From contig CAVUBM010000056.1 in NCBI GenBank assembly GCA_963739645.1, positions 62,001-126,000 on the forward strand: 64,000 nt of DNA, in the 5' to 3' direction. Source of the stretch: JASHPR01 sp963739645. Lineage in GTDB: Bacteria; Actinomycetota; Actinomycetes; Streptosporangiales; Streptosporangiaceae. Under the pieces are notes generated by a model. The model saw only the letters and a program-made list of their open reading frames with translations, searched no databases and had not been told where the DNA came from. The number at the start of each line of letters is the position of its first letter. The first letter of the stretch is position 1. The position numbers and the translations under genes were made by a program. Below, piece by piece: positions 53,458-62,131 of this stretch.

Positions 53458-54813
53458 GTGGACAGGCAGGAAGAGTTCGTACTGCGCACGCTCGAGGAGC
53501 GAGATGTGCGCTTTGTCCGGTTGTGGTTCACGGACGTCCTCGGCTACCTGAAGTCGGTGGCGGTCGCCCCGGCCGAGCTCGAGGGCGCGTTCGCCGAGGG
53601 CATCGGCTTCGACGGGTCGGCCGTGGAGGGCTTCGCCCGGGTCTACGAGGCGGACATGATCGCCAGGCCGGACCCGTCCACGTTCCAGCTGATGCCGCTG
53701 GGCGAGGTGGCGGTGGGCCGGATGTTCTGCGACATCCTGATGCCGGACGGGTCGCCGTCCTACGCCGACCCCCGGCACGTGCTCAAGCGTGCGCTCGGCC
53801 GGGCCGCCGACCTCGGCTTCACCTTCTACACCCACCCCGAGATCGAGTTCTTCCTGCTCCAGGAGAAGCCGGAGCCCGGGGTCAAGCCGCGGCCGATCGA
53901 CACCGGCGGCTACTTCGACCACACGCCGCACACGATCGCGCACGACTTCCGCCGCAGCGCGATCGTGATGCTGGAGAGCATGGGCATCTCGGTCGAGTTC
54001 AGCCACCATGAGGGCGCCCCCGGTCAGCAGGAGATCGACCTGCGGTACGCCGACGCGCTGACCACGGCGGACAACATCATGTCGTTCCGGCTGGCCATGA
54101 AGGAGGTCGCGCTCGACCAGGGGGTCTACGCCTCATTCATGCCGAAGCCGTTCACCGAGCACCCCGGCTCGGGCATGCACACGCACATGTCGCTGTTCGA
54201 GGGCGACCGCAACGTGTTCCACGAGCCCGGCGCCGAGTTCCAGCTGTCCAAGCTCGGCCGGGCGTTCATCGCCGGGCTGCTCACCCACGCCGCGGAGATC
54301 ACCGCCGTCTGCAACCAGTGGGTCAACTCCTACAAGCGGCTGTGGGGCGGGGACGAGCGCATCGCCGGGGCGGGCGGCGAGGCGCCCGCCTACATCTGCT
54401 GGGGCCACAACAACAGGTCGGCGCTGGTCCGGGTGCCCATGTACAAGCCGCAGAAGGGGAACGCCACCCGGGTCGAGTTCCGCTCGATCGACCCGGCCTG
54501 CAACCCGTACCTGGCGTTCGCGGTCATCCTGGCCGCCGGGCTCAAGGGCATCGAGGAGGACTACGAGCTCCCGCCCGGCGCCGAGGACGACGTGTGGGCC
54601 CTGACCTCGGCCGAACGCCGCGCGCTCGGCATCGCGCCGCTGCCGCAGAGCCTGGCCGACGCGTGCGACGTGATGCAGCGCAGCGAACTGGTGGCCGAGA
54701 CGCTCGGCGAGCACGTCTTCGACTTCTTCCTGCGGAACAAGCGCTCGGAGTGGCAGGAGTACCGCCGGCAGGTCACCGAGTTCGAGCTGGACCGCTACCT
54801 GCCCACGCTGTAG
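53458..54813 (+). CDS. glnA2: Glutamine synthetase-like protein, GlnA2 type
   Basis: Class I glutamine synthetase relative of 451 residues. GTG at 53458 gives VDRQEEFVLRTLEERDVRFVRLWFTDVLG, the typical GlnA2 start. Seen: GIGFDGSAVEGFARV, HPEIEFFLL (metal Glu), PGSGMHTHMSLF, NSYKRLWGG and RVEFRSIDPACNPYLAF. The C-terminal NLY-type adenylylation site of GSI-beta enzymes is absent; the end is LRNKRSEWQEYRRQVTEFELDRYLP. In Streptomyces coelicolor a GlnA2 has been reported to glutamylate polyamines, so either role is possible. glnE lies 1.2 kb downstream. Confidence 0.9.
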   Translation: MDRQEEFVLRTLEERDVRFVRLWFTDVLGYLKSVAVAPAELEGAFAEGIGFDGSAVEGFARVYEADMIARPDPSTFQLMPLGEVAVGRMFCDILMPDGSPSYADPRHVLKRALGRAADLGFTFYTHPEIEFFLLQEKPEPGVKPRPIDTGGYFDHTPHTIAHDFRRSAIVMLESMGISVEFSHHEGAPGQQEIDLRYADALTTADNIMSFRLAMKEVALDQGVYASFMPKPFTEHPGSGMHTHMSLFEGDRNVFHEPGAEFQLSKLGRAFIAGLLTHAAEITAVCNQWVNSYKRLWGGDERIAGAGGEAPAYICWGHNNRSALVRVPMYKPQKGNATRVEFRSIDPACNPYLAFAVILAAGLKGIEEDYELPPGAEDDVWALTSAERRALGIAPLPQSLADACDVMQRSELVAETLGEHVFDFFLRNKRSEWQEYRRQVTEFELDRYLPTL

Positions 54814-54839
54814 CCCCGTGCTGGGCGGCGGGTCCGCCC

Positions 54840-55887
54840 CTACAGGCCGGGATGCAGGCCGCGCTGCAGCCGCCGCTGGTACCGCCGCTCCGCCTCCTGA
54901 CTGAGCGGCCGCAGCCTGATCTCCGCCGTGGCGATGACCTCTTTCCAGTCGTCCCGGCCGAGCTCAGGGACCGCGGTGTCGCACAGGTGCGCGTACAGGG
55001 CGGTCGCCTGGGCCAGCCAGTACGCGCGGGTGATGTGCAGCCGCTGGAAGCTGTACGTGCGCGTTGCTGACGTGCGGCTCGGTGTAGAACAGCCCGGACG
55101 GTGCCGCGCCGGGGCGGGAGCCCGCCGCGGTGAGCAGCGCGAACAGCGCGAGCCCGCTGCCCGGCAGGTACGCGTCGAGCAGCTTGCGCGGCTTCGGCAC
55201 CGGCACCGGCTGCAGCCCGTCGTCCTGCCTGATCTCGGCCAGCCTGGCGGTCATGGTCTCGGTCCGGTCTGCGATGTCACCGGCCAGGTCGGGCTGGCCC
55301 ACCTCGCCCACATCCTCCGCGCGGCCGCTGGTCTTGCGCAGCCAGGTGATCGCGTCCGCGGTCAGGGCGTAGCCGCGCTCGCGCCGCAGCGTGGCGTCGG
55401 CCGGCTCCACCAGCCACCGGGCCCGCACCAGGATCTCGGCCAGGCGCCCGATGGCGCCGAGGCCGGCCGAGGACGCGTGATCGCCCAGCCCGGTGACCGC
55501 GAGGCCGAACGCGTCCGATGCCTCGGTGAACATGGCCAGCATGTGGGTCTCGACCGTGGCCGGCAGGTTGAAGCGCCAGCGCGGATCCTCCTGGACAGGG
55601 AACGTGGCCTGGCGGGCCGGGTCGATGCCGGCGATCAGGCTCGAGGCCACGGCGAGCAGCGCCTCGCGGAGCTCGCTGTCGGACATGGCGGCCGGGGAGG
55701 ACCGCGGGGCGGGCGCCGGGCCCGGCATCCCGCGGATCATCTCGTCTACTTGCTTGACGACCTGGTCCCAGGCGCGTGTCACGCCGTCGATCAGGCCCTG
55801 GATGTCCTCGTTCACGCTGTCCGCCTGGTGCTCGATCACGGGCGTGGATGGCAGTCCCCGCTGCCGTCGAGAATAACGGGCGGCCAT
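54840..55887 (-). CDS. Conserved actinobacterial protein of unknown function
   Basis: Soluble, helix-rich protein of about 349 residues from ATG 55887. Recognisable stretches are ADSVNEDIQGLIDGVTRAWDQVVKQVDEM and VETHMLAMFTEASDAFGLAV; the end reads TYSFQRLHITRAYW and LRPLSQEAERRYQRRLQRG after a +1 break near 55063. No domain is recognised. It lies between glnA2 and glnE on the opposite strand; the link to nitrogen control is position only. Confidence 0.6.
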
Positions 55888-55997
55888 GAGCTGACATACC
55901 CGGATTGGCCGGTGACCACGGATTGTTCACTGAGCGTGGTCGGCGCCGGACGGCTGGGTGGGCGCCGGTCAGCGGGCGCTACCGTGCAGGGGTGAGC

Positions 55998-58900
55998 ATG
56001 CCGCGCGGTACCACCCTGGCCGGGCAGCTGGCCGCGATGGGATTCGGCGACACATCCCGCGCTCAGCGCCTGATCACCGAGGATCTCGGGCTCGACACCG
56101 CCGGCGCGGACTCCGGCGTGCTCGCGGCGCTCGCCGCGGCGGCCGACCCGGACCTGGCCCTGGCCGGCCTGGCCCGGCTGCCGGCCGACGCCGGGCTGCG
56201 GCTGGCCCTGCGCGATGACGAGGGGTTCAGGACGCGCCTGATCAACGTGCTCGGGGTCAGCACCGCGCTGGGTGGCCATCTCGAGCGCCATCCCGGCGAC
56301 TGGCGGATTCTGCGCGGACCGGACGCGCTCCGGCGCCCCACACCGTGCGAGCTGCGTGACGAGCTGCTGACCGCGGCCGGGGCCCGGCCCGGTGATCGCG
56401 AGCCCGTGTCCGATCCGGCCCGGCTGGACGGCACGGACCCGGTCAGCACCGATCCGGCCAGCACCGATCCGGCCAGCACCGATCCGGCCAGCACGGGCCC
56501 GGTCACCGCGGTGCGCACCGCGTACCGGCGGCGGCTGCTGCACCTGGCGGCCAGGGACCTCACCGGGGCCGAGGGCCTGGCCGAGGTCGCGGCCGAGCTC
56601 GCGGATCTCGCCGCCGCGGCGCTGGAAGCGGCGCTCGCGATCGCCCGGTCCCAGCTGCCACCCGGTTCCGCGCCGTGCCGCCTCGCGGTGATCGCGATGG
56701 GGAAGTGCGGTGGCCGGGAACTCAACTACGCCAGCGACATCGACGTGATCTTCGTGGCCGCGCCGGGGGAGGCGGGCGGGGCGGCTGGCCCCGGCGACGC
56801 CGACGGCGGAGGAGAGGCCGCGGCGCTGCGGACCGCCACCCGGCTCGCGGCCGGGATGATCCGGGTCTGCTCCGAGGCCGCTACCGAGGAGGCCCTCTTC
56901 CCCGTCGACCCGAACCTCCGCCCTGAAGGCCGGGACGGGCCTCTGGTCCGCACGCTGACCAGCCATCGGGCCTACTACCAGCGCTGGGCGCAGACCTGGG
57001 AGTTCCAGGCGCTGCTCAAGGCCAGGCCGGTGGCGGGCGACCCCGATCTCGGCCAGGACTACATGGCCGCGCTCGGGCCGATGGTGTGGGAGGCGGCGCA
57101 GCGGGAGAACTTCGTGGCGGACGTGCAGGCCATGCGCCGCCGGGTGATCGGCAGCCTGCCCGCGGACCGGGCCGGCCGGGAGATCAAGCTGGGTCCTGGC
57201 GGCCTGCGCGACATCGAGTTCGCCGTGCAGCTGCTGCAGCTCGTGCACGGGCGCACCGACGAGTCGCTGCGCCCCGCCGCCACGCTGGACGCCCTCGCGG
57301 CCCTGGCCAGCGGGGGTTACGTGGGCCGCGACGACGCGATGAGCCTGGCCGCCGCGTACCGGTTCCTGCGCAGCGTCGAGCACCTGCTGCAGCTGCGCAG
57401 GCTCCGCCGCACCCACGAGCTGCCCGAGGACCCGGCCGTGCTGCGCCAGGTCGGCCGGGCGCTGCGGGAGATGCGGCCCGCCGGGGACGACGCGGGCCAG
57501 GACGCGGCCGGCGGCAAGGAGGCGGCCGGGTCCGGCCCGGCCGGCGCCAGCCCCTGGCGCGGCGACCCCACCGCCGACCTGCTGGCCGAGTGGGGCAGGC
57601 ACGCCAGCCAGGCCCGGCGGCTGCACGAGAAGCTGTTCTACCGGCCGCTGCTTGAGGCGGTGGCCAGGCTCCCTGGTGACGCCGTCCGGCTGACCAAGGA
57701 GGCCGCGCAGGCGCGGCTCGAAGCGCTCGGATACGTGGACCCGGCCGGGGCGCTGCGGCACATCGAGGCCCTCACCGCCGGGGTCTCGCGCCGGGCCGCG
57801 ATTCAGCGGACGCTGTTGCCTGTCATGCTCGGCTGGTTCGCCGACGCGGCCCAGCCCGACGCCGGGCTGCTCGCGTTCCGCCAGGTCAGCGACGCGCTGG
57901 GGGACTCGTCCTGGTATCTGCGGCTGCTCAGGGACGACACCAGGGTCGCGCAGCGGATGGCCAGGCTGCTGGCCTCGAGCCGGTACGCCACCGGGCTGCT
58001 GCTGCGTGCGCCGGACGCGGTCGCCATGCTCGCCGACGACATCCAGCTCGAGCCCAGGTCGGCCGAGGCGCTACAGGCCGAGGCGGCGGCTGTCGTGCGC
58101 AGGCACGGCACGGCCGGCCACGCGGTCGCGTCCGTGCTGGCGCTGCGCCGCCGGGAGCTGCTGCGCACGGCCGCCGCCGACCTGCTGGGCCTGTCCGGGG
58201 TCGAGGAGACCTGCGAGGCCCTCACCGCGGTCGCGACGGTGACCGTCGGGGCCGCGCTGGAGGCGGCGGCCAGGAAGGTCGAGGAGCAGGCCGGCCCGCT
58301 GCCCACCCGGATGTGCGTGGTGGCCATGGGCCGGCTCGGCGGCCACGAGATGGGTTACGCCAGCGACGCGGACGTGATGTTCGTGCACGAGCCGGATCCA
58401 GGGGCCGACGAGGAGGCCGCGACCCGGGCCGCGCAGGCGATCGCCGAGGATCTGCGCTCGCTGCTGGGCCGTCCCGGCCCCGACCCGGCGCTGCCGATCG
58501 ACGCCGGGCTGCGGCCCGAGGGACGGCAGGGACCCCTGGTCCGCACGCTGAGCTCTTACCGGGCCTACTACCAGCGCTGGTCGTCCCCATGGGAGGCCCA
58601 GGCCCTGCTGCGCGCCGAGCCGGTCGCGGGCGACGCCGGCCTCGGCGGGGACTTCACCGCCCTGGCCGACGAGTTCCGCTATCCCGCCGGGGGCGTGACC
58701 GAGGCGTCCGTCCGTGAGGTGAGACGGATCAAGGCCCGGATGGAAGCGGAACGCATGCCCCGTGGCGTCGATCCCGCCCTGCACCTCAAGCTCGGCCCGG
58801 GCGGGCTGGCCGACGTGGAGTGGGTGGCGCAGCTGCTGCAGCTGCGCCACGCGCACGCGGTGCCGGCGCTGCGCACCACCCGCACCCTCGCCGCGCTGCA

Positions 58901-59162
58901 GACCGCCCGCGACGAGAACCTGATCACCGCGCCCGACGCGGCGGCGCTGACCGAGGCGTGGCTGCTGGCCACGCGGATCAGGAACGCCGTGATGCTGGTG
59001 CGTGGCCGCCCGGGGGACACGGTGCCCTCGTCCCAGCCGGAACTCGGCGCGGTGGCGCGGCTGCTCGGCTACGCCCCGGACGCCTCGCAGGACCTGCTGC
59101 AGGATCACCGCCGGGCCGCTCGCCGGGCTCGCGCGGTGATGGAGCGCCTGTTCTACGGCTGA
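55998..59162 (+). CDS. glnE: Glutamine synthetase adenylyltransferase / deadenylase
   Basis: Bifunctional nucleotidyltransferase of 1054 residues controlling glutamine synthetase I. Two related halves are seen. The N-terminal deadenylase half has IAMGKCGGRELNYASDIDVIFVA, FPVDPNLRPEGRDGPLVRTL and KLGPGGLRDIEFAVQLLQL. The C-terminal adenylylase half has VAMGRLGGHEMGYASDADVMFVH, DAGLRPEGRQGPLVRTL and KLGPGGLADVEWVAQLLQL. ATG at 55998 follows AGGGG; a GTG at 55992 is the alternative. The first half carries an STDPA repeat. No frame breaks. The end overlaps the next gene convergently by ten bases. Confidence 0.96.
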   Translation: MPRGTTLAGQLAAMGFGDTSRAQRLITEDLGLDTAGADSGVLAALAAAADPDLALAGLARLPADAGLRLALRDDEGFRTRLINVLGVSTALGGHLERHPGDWRILRGPDALRRPTPCELRDELLTAAGARPGDREPVSDPARLDGTDPVSTDPASTDPASTDPASTGPVTAVRTAYRRRLLHLAARDLTGAEGLAEVAAELADLAAAALEAALAIARSQLPPGSAPCRLAVIAMGKCGGRELNYASDIDVIFVAAPGEAGGAAGPGDADGGGEAAALRTATRLAAGMIRVCSEAATEEALFPVDPNLRPEGRDGPLVRTLTSHRAYYQRWAQTWEFQALLKARPVAGDPDLGQDYMAALGPMVWEAAQRENFVADVQAMRRRVIGSLPADRAGREIKLGPGGLRDIEFAVQLLQLVHGRTDESLRPAATLDALAALASGGYVGRDDAMSLAAAYRFLRSVEHLLQLRRLRRTHELPEDPAVLRQVGRALREMRPAGDDAGQDAAGGKEAAGSGPAGASPWRGDPTADLLAEWGRHASQARRLHEKLFYRPLLEAVARLPGDAVRLTKEAAQARLEALGYVDPAGALRHIEALTAGVSRRAAIQRTLLPVMLGWFADAAQPDAGLLAFRQVSDALGDSSWYLRLLRDDTRVAQRMARLLASSRYATGLLLRAPDAVAMLADDIQLEPRSAEALQAEAAAVVRRHGTAGHAVASVLALRRRELLRTAAADLLGLSGVEETCEALTAVATVTVGAALEAAARKVEEQAGPLPTRMCVVAMGRLGGHEMGYASDADVMFVHEPDPGADEEAATRAAQAIAEDLRSLLGRPGPDPALPIDAGLRPEGRQGPLVRTLSSYRAYYQRWSSPWEAQALLRAEPVAGDAGLGGDFTALADEFRYPAGGVTEASVREVRRIKARMEAERMPRGVDPALHLKLGPGGLADVEWVAQLLQLRHAHAVPALRTTRTLAALQTARDENLITAPDAAALTEAWLLATRIRNAVMLVRGRPGDTVPSSQPELGAVARLLGYAPDASQDLLQDHRRAARRARAVMERLFYG
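56436..56495 (+). repeat. 15-base tandem repeat in glnE
   Basis: Four units of the type GATCCGGCCAGCACC, three near-perfect (56451-56495) and one degenerate in front. They encode repeated STDPA in a loop between the start of the protein and its first catalytic core. The frame is kept. Confidence 0.85.
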
Positions 59163-60034
59163 GCCGACTCGCTGATGAGCTCGCTGGTGACCCATCGTGC
59201 GGCGTTTTCGGGATAGGGGGCAGGCAATCCCAGGACGATGTGCCGGAAGCCGGCGGCGATGGCTTCAGCGATCGCGTCCCGGGTGCTGCCGGGGTGGTCG
59301 TAGGAGACCGGCAGGACGATGGACCGGGTGATCGAGGCGGGGTCGCGGCCGATCTCGGCGCAGAAGCGGTCCAGCAGAGCGCCGCGACGGACGGCGTCGT
59401 CGATGTCGCCGCCGGGGATGTTCCACAGGTCGGCATGCTCGGCGACCACGCGCAGCGTCGCGGTAGAGCGTCCGCCGATCAGTATCGGCGGATGAGGTCG
59501 CTGGACGGGTTTGGGGTTGCAGAACGCTCCGGTCAGGCGGAGGTAGGTGCCGTCGAAGTCGAACGGTTCGGCCTCGGTCCACAACCGCCGGATGACCGTG
59601 CACGCTTCGGCGAGGCTCCCGACCGCGTAGGCGGAGTCGTGGAAGGGCAGGCCGTGTGCCTCGTACTCACGCCGGGCCACAGGGTGGCCTGGTCGTGAGC
59701 CTGCGCCGATGCCGAATTCGAGCCGCCCGCCGGAGACGACGTCGACGGTCGCGGCGATCTTGGCCAGCATCGCGGGCGGCCGGAAGCGGTTGCTGGTCAC
59801 GAGCAGCCCGAGGCGCAGTCGCTCGGTTTGCGCGGCGAGGGCCGAGAGCAGTGTCCAGCCTTCGAAGGTCGGCCCGTTGGGGTCGCCGCCGATCGGCATG
59901 AGGTGATCGAACAGCCACGCATGCTCGATCTGCGGGATCGTGTCCGCCTCTCGCCAGACCCGCAGAACGTCGCGATAGCTGACCTGTGACGGGGCCGTCA
60001 TGATCCCGAACCGCGGTCCGGTCGTGTGCGACAT
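59153..60034 (-). CDS. Luciferase-like oxidoreductase, probably F420-dependent
   Basis: TIM-barrel flavin/F420 oxidoreductase of 293 residues: FGIMTAPSQVSYRDVLRVWREAD, HAWLFDHLMPIGGDPNGPTFEGW, RLRLGLLVTSNRFRPPAMLAKIAATVDVVSGGRLEFGIGAG, and RPHPPILIGG. The GxG-H/D set after SGGRLEFGIGAG is usual for the F420 class rather than the FMN class, and the window also encodes an F420 reductase. The substrate is unknown. Divergent from a TetR gene that probably controls it. Confidence 0.83.
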   Translation of the reverse strand: MSHTTGPRFGIMTAPSQVSYRDVLRVWREADTIPQIEHAWLFDHLMPIGGDPNGPTFEGWTLLSALAAQTERLRLGLLVTSNRFRPPAMLAKIAATVDVVSGGRLEFGIGAGSRPGHPVARREYEAHGLPFHDSAYAVGSLAEACTVIRRLWTEAEPFDFDGTYLRLTGAFCNPKPVQRPHPPILIGGRSTATLRVVAEHADLWNIPGGDIDDAVRRGALLDRFCAEIGRDPASITRSIVLPVSYDHPGSTRDAIAEAIAAGFRHIVLGLPAPYPENAARWVTSELISESAQP

Positions 60035-60128
60035 GGCCGTTGAGTCCTTCCGTCTCTTTCCGTCGGGGTGCTGCTTCGTCGCGGCTCAGCGGCGTGAGCT
60101 CGTCTTCCGGCTCTGGCATGATGACAAG

Positions 60129-60169
60129 CGGAACGTTGCTCCGTTCAACATACGGAACGCTGCTCCGCT
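60129..60169 (+). promoter_or_regulatory. Two-copy operator candidate between LLM oxidoreductase and tetR
   Basis: CGGAACGTTGCTCCGTT at 60129-60145 and CGGAACGCTGCTCCGCT at 60153-60169 are nearly identical, 24 bases apart, and each has CGGA / TCCG ends facing inward. The whole block is also a larger palindrome (AAGCGGA outside, TCCGCTT at the other end). This is a typical layout for TetR autoregulation of a divergent pair. Confidence 0.6.
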
Positions 60170-60213
60170 TCGCAAGGCTGGCGACGAGAGGGACGGGACG
60201 GTGTCCGACATCG

Positions 60214-60765
60214 ATGCGGCAAGCGGGGCGAACGTCCCCGCGGAAACGGGCCGACGCCCGGCGCAACGAGCAGACCCTGCTCGACGCCGCCGCCGCCGTG
60301 TTCGTCACCTCCGGCGTGGAAGCGCCGGTGCGCGACATCGCGGCCAGGGCCGGAGTCGGGATGGGCACGATCTACCGCCACTTCCCGACCCGGGCCGATC
60401 TCGTCATCGCCGTCTACCGCCACCAGGTCGACGCCTGCGCCGAAGCCGGGCCAGCCCTGCTGGCGAGCAGCAGCACGCCGCACGCCGCGCTGACGCAATG
60501 GGTCGACCTCTTCGTCGACTTCCTGGTCACCAAGCACGGACTCGCCGCGGCGCTGCAGTCCGACAACGCCCGCTTCGAGACCCTGCACGCCTACTTTCTC
60601 GACCGCCTCGTGCCCGTGTGCGCTCAGCTGCTCGACGCCGCGGCCGCCGCCGGCGAGATTCGCCCCGACGTGGAGGCCTACGGACTGCTGCGCGGCATCG
60701 GCAACCTATGCGTCGGGTCGTTGCGCCCGACTACCGGTCGGCGGCCGGGTCCAGCACCGGCTTGA
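60214..60765 (+). CDS. TetR family regulator, C-terminus possibly shortened
   Basis: ATG at 60214 gives MRQAGRTSPRKRADARRNEQTLLDAAAAVF, then the helix-turn-helix VRDIAARAGVGMGTIYRHFPTRADLV. The ligand domain contains LTQWVDLFVDFLVTKHGLAAAL and GLLRGIGNLCVGS. It ends abruptly with RPTTGRRPGPAPA inside the antisense of trmO, where related proteins have some 20 further residues; a late frame error or a real truncation could explain this. 183 residues. Confidence 0.78.
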   Translation: MRQAGRTSPRKRADARRNEQTLLDAAAAVFVTSGVEAPVRDIAARAGVGMGTIYRHFPTRADLVIAVYRHQVDACAEAGPALLASSSTPHAALTQWVDLFVDFLVTKHGLAAALQSDNARFETLHAYFLDRLVPVCAQLLDAAAAAGEIRPDVEAYGLLRGIGNLCVGSLRPTTGRRPGPAPA

Positions 60766-61156
60766 CGTCGAGGACCGGCGTTCCGTCCACCGCCTCCAGC
60801 GGGCCGACCAGGATCCGCAACCCGTCGGCGGCCAGGACGCGGACCCGGTGCAGCCCGATCGGGTTGGGGCGGTCCGGGGAGCGCGTGCTGAACACGCCCG
60901 TGAGCGGCCGCGCCGCATCCCCGCGCGGCCGGGTGACCAGCACATCGCGGTCGGCCCGGTCCAGCCAGGTCAGCACGATGATCTCGTCGCCGGCGGACAG
61001 GCCGCGGAGCCCGTCGGCGACCTCGGGCACGAAGACCAGCCACGCGTCGGGTGCGCCCTCGTCCCCCTGCATGGGGGCACGCGCCAGGTCGGACAGCGGC
61101 GACTCAACCCACCCGATCGGCACGGCCCGGTAGCCCGTGGCGTTCACCGGTTCCAT
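60731..61156 (-). CDS. trmO: tRNA N6-threonylcarbamoyladenosine methyltransferase, TrmO/TsaA family
   Basis: UPF0066/TsaA-like enzyme of 141 residues that methylates t6A37 in some tRNAs. The start MEPVNATGYRAVPIGWVESPL and the family signature STRSPDRPNPIGLHRVRVLAADG are clear, with VKPVLD near the end. ATG at 61156. The 3' end overlaps tetR by 35 bases in convergent orientation. Confidence 0.87.
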   Translation of the reverse strand: MEPVNATGYRAVPIGWVESPLSDLARAPMQGDEGAPDAWLVFVPEVADGLRGLSAGDEIIVLTWLDRADRDVLVTRPRGDAARPLTGVFSTRSPDRPNPIGLHRVRVLAADGLRILVGPLEAVDGTPVLDVKPVLDPAADR

Positions 61157-61198
61157 CGGGCCAGCCTGTCATGCCGGGCCCGGGCCCGGCCCCGGCGG

Positions 61199-62059
61199 TC
61201 ACAGACGGCCGTTGTCGCGCAGGGTGACCAGGGTGCTCACGGTGATATAGCCGCGCCAGTCCAGCTCGGCCGCGGGGGACCAGGCCGGGAAGTTGAACGT
61301 CCAGCCGCCGTCGTCGCGCTGGGCGGCGGCGCGGTGGTCGAGGTGGGCCCCGATGACCGGCTCGTCGAACAGGGCGCGGGCCCGCGAGCTGGGCTTGGGG
61401 GCGAACGAGAGCGGTGAGTGCGTCTCGCCGGGCTGCTCAGGGTCGAGCGCGACCATGCCCAGCAGCACCGGCGCGATCTTGCCGAGCGCCTGCTCCGCGC
61501 GCATAGCGTCGGGCACGTGGTTGAGGAAGCTGATCACACCGATCATGTCGTAGGGGCCGGGAGCGGACAGCTGGTCGATCCGCTCCCAGAGCAGTTCCGT
61601 GGCCCGGTCCAGCCACGGATGCGCGAACCCGCGGGCGTGCAGGGTGCCCGCGATCTGGCCGGTCGAGGTCAGCGAGGCCGGGCGCCCCGGCTCCGGGACC
61701 CACCACGGGGCGTGCGGCCAGCCCTCGATGGTCGCCTCCACGAAGGCCGAGCCCCCCTCGGCGGGCGCGTTCGCCTGCAGCCAGTCGCAGGCGCCGGTGA
61801 CCAGCCCGGTGTCCCAGGCGTCGGCCTCATCCAGGATGCCCAGCGCCTGCTCGATCGCGGCAGGCTGGGTGGCCGGGTCCCGCCCATCCGGTTCCAGGCC
61901 GTGGCCGAACCCGCCGTCGGGGTTGCGGTAGGCGGCGACCGCGTCCCGGACCGGCGTGGCCTCGCCCCCGCCGAACAGCCGCTCGAGCCGGCGGCGGTCC
62001 ACGACCCGGCCGTTGGCGGCCACGAACTGCGCAGCAGCATCAAGATCAGGTTTGCTCAT
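61199..62059 (-). CDS. Prenyltransferase / squalene-cyclase-repeat-like protein
   Basis: Helical-repeat protein of about 286 residues from ATG 62059 (MSKPDLDAAAQFV); a start at 62110 is possible. AYRNPDGGFGHGLEPDGRDPATQPAAIEQAL and AQRDDGGWTFNFPAWSP are QW-like repeats of the alpha6/alpha6 toroid class. It lacks the DxDD acid motif of real squalene-hopene cyclases, so it is unlikely to be a terpene cyclase. Function unknown. Confidence 0.7.
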   Translation of the reverse strand: MSKPDLDAAAQFVAANGRVVDRRRLERLFGGGEATPVRDAVAAYRNPDGGFGHGLEPDGRDPATQPAAIEQALGILDEADAWDTGLVTGACDWLQANAPAEGGSAFVEATIEGWPHAPWWVPEPGRPASLTSTGQIAGTLHARGFAHPWLDRATELLWERIDQLSAPGPYDMIGVISFLNHVPDAMRAEQALGKIAPVLLGMVALDPEQPGETHSPLSFAPKPSSRARALFDEPVIGAHLDHRAAAQRDDGGWTFNFPAWSPAAELDWRGYITVSTLVTLRDNGRL

Positions 62060-62131
62060 GCGCTCATCGGACCACACCGCCCGCGGTGCCGTATTGAACG
62101 AAGCGGACACCGGAAGTGATTGACTGGAACC

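Noticed and set aside
56436..56495. CRISPR-like array
   Set aside because: 15-base direct repeats without spacers inside the glnE coding frame; the repeats at 6860 and 49973 are likewise plain tandem repeats.
55836..57761. 641-codon frame on the minus strand
   Set aside because: Antisense of glnE; no recognisable domain and typical GC-shadow composition.
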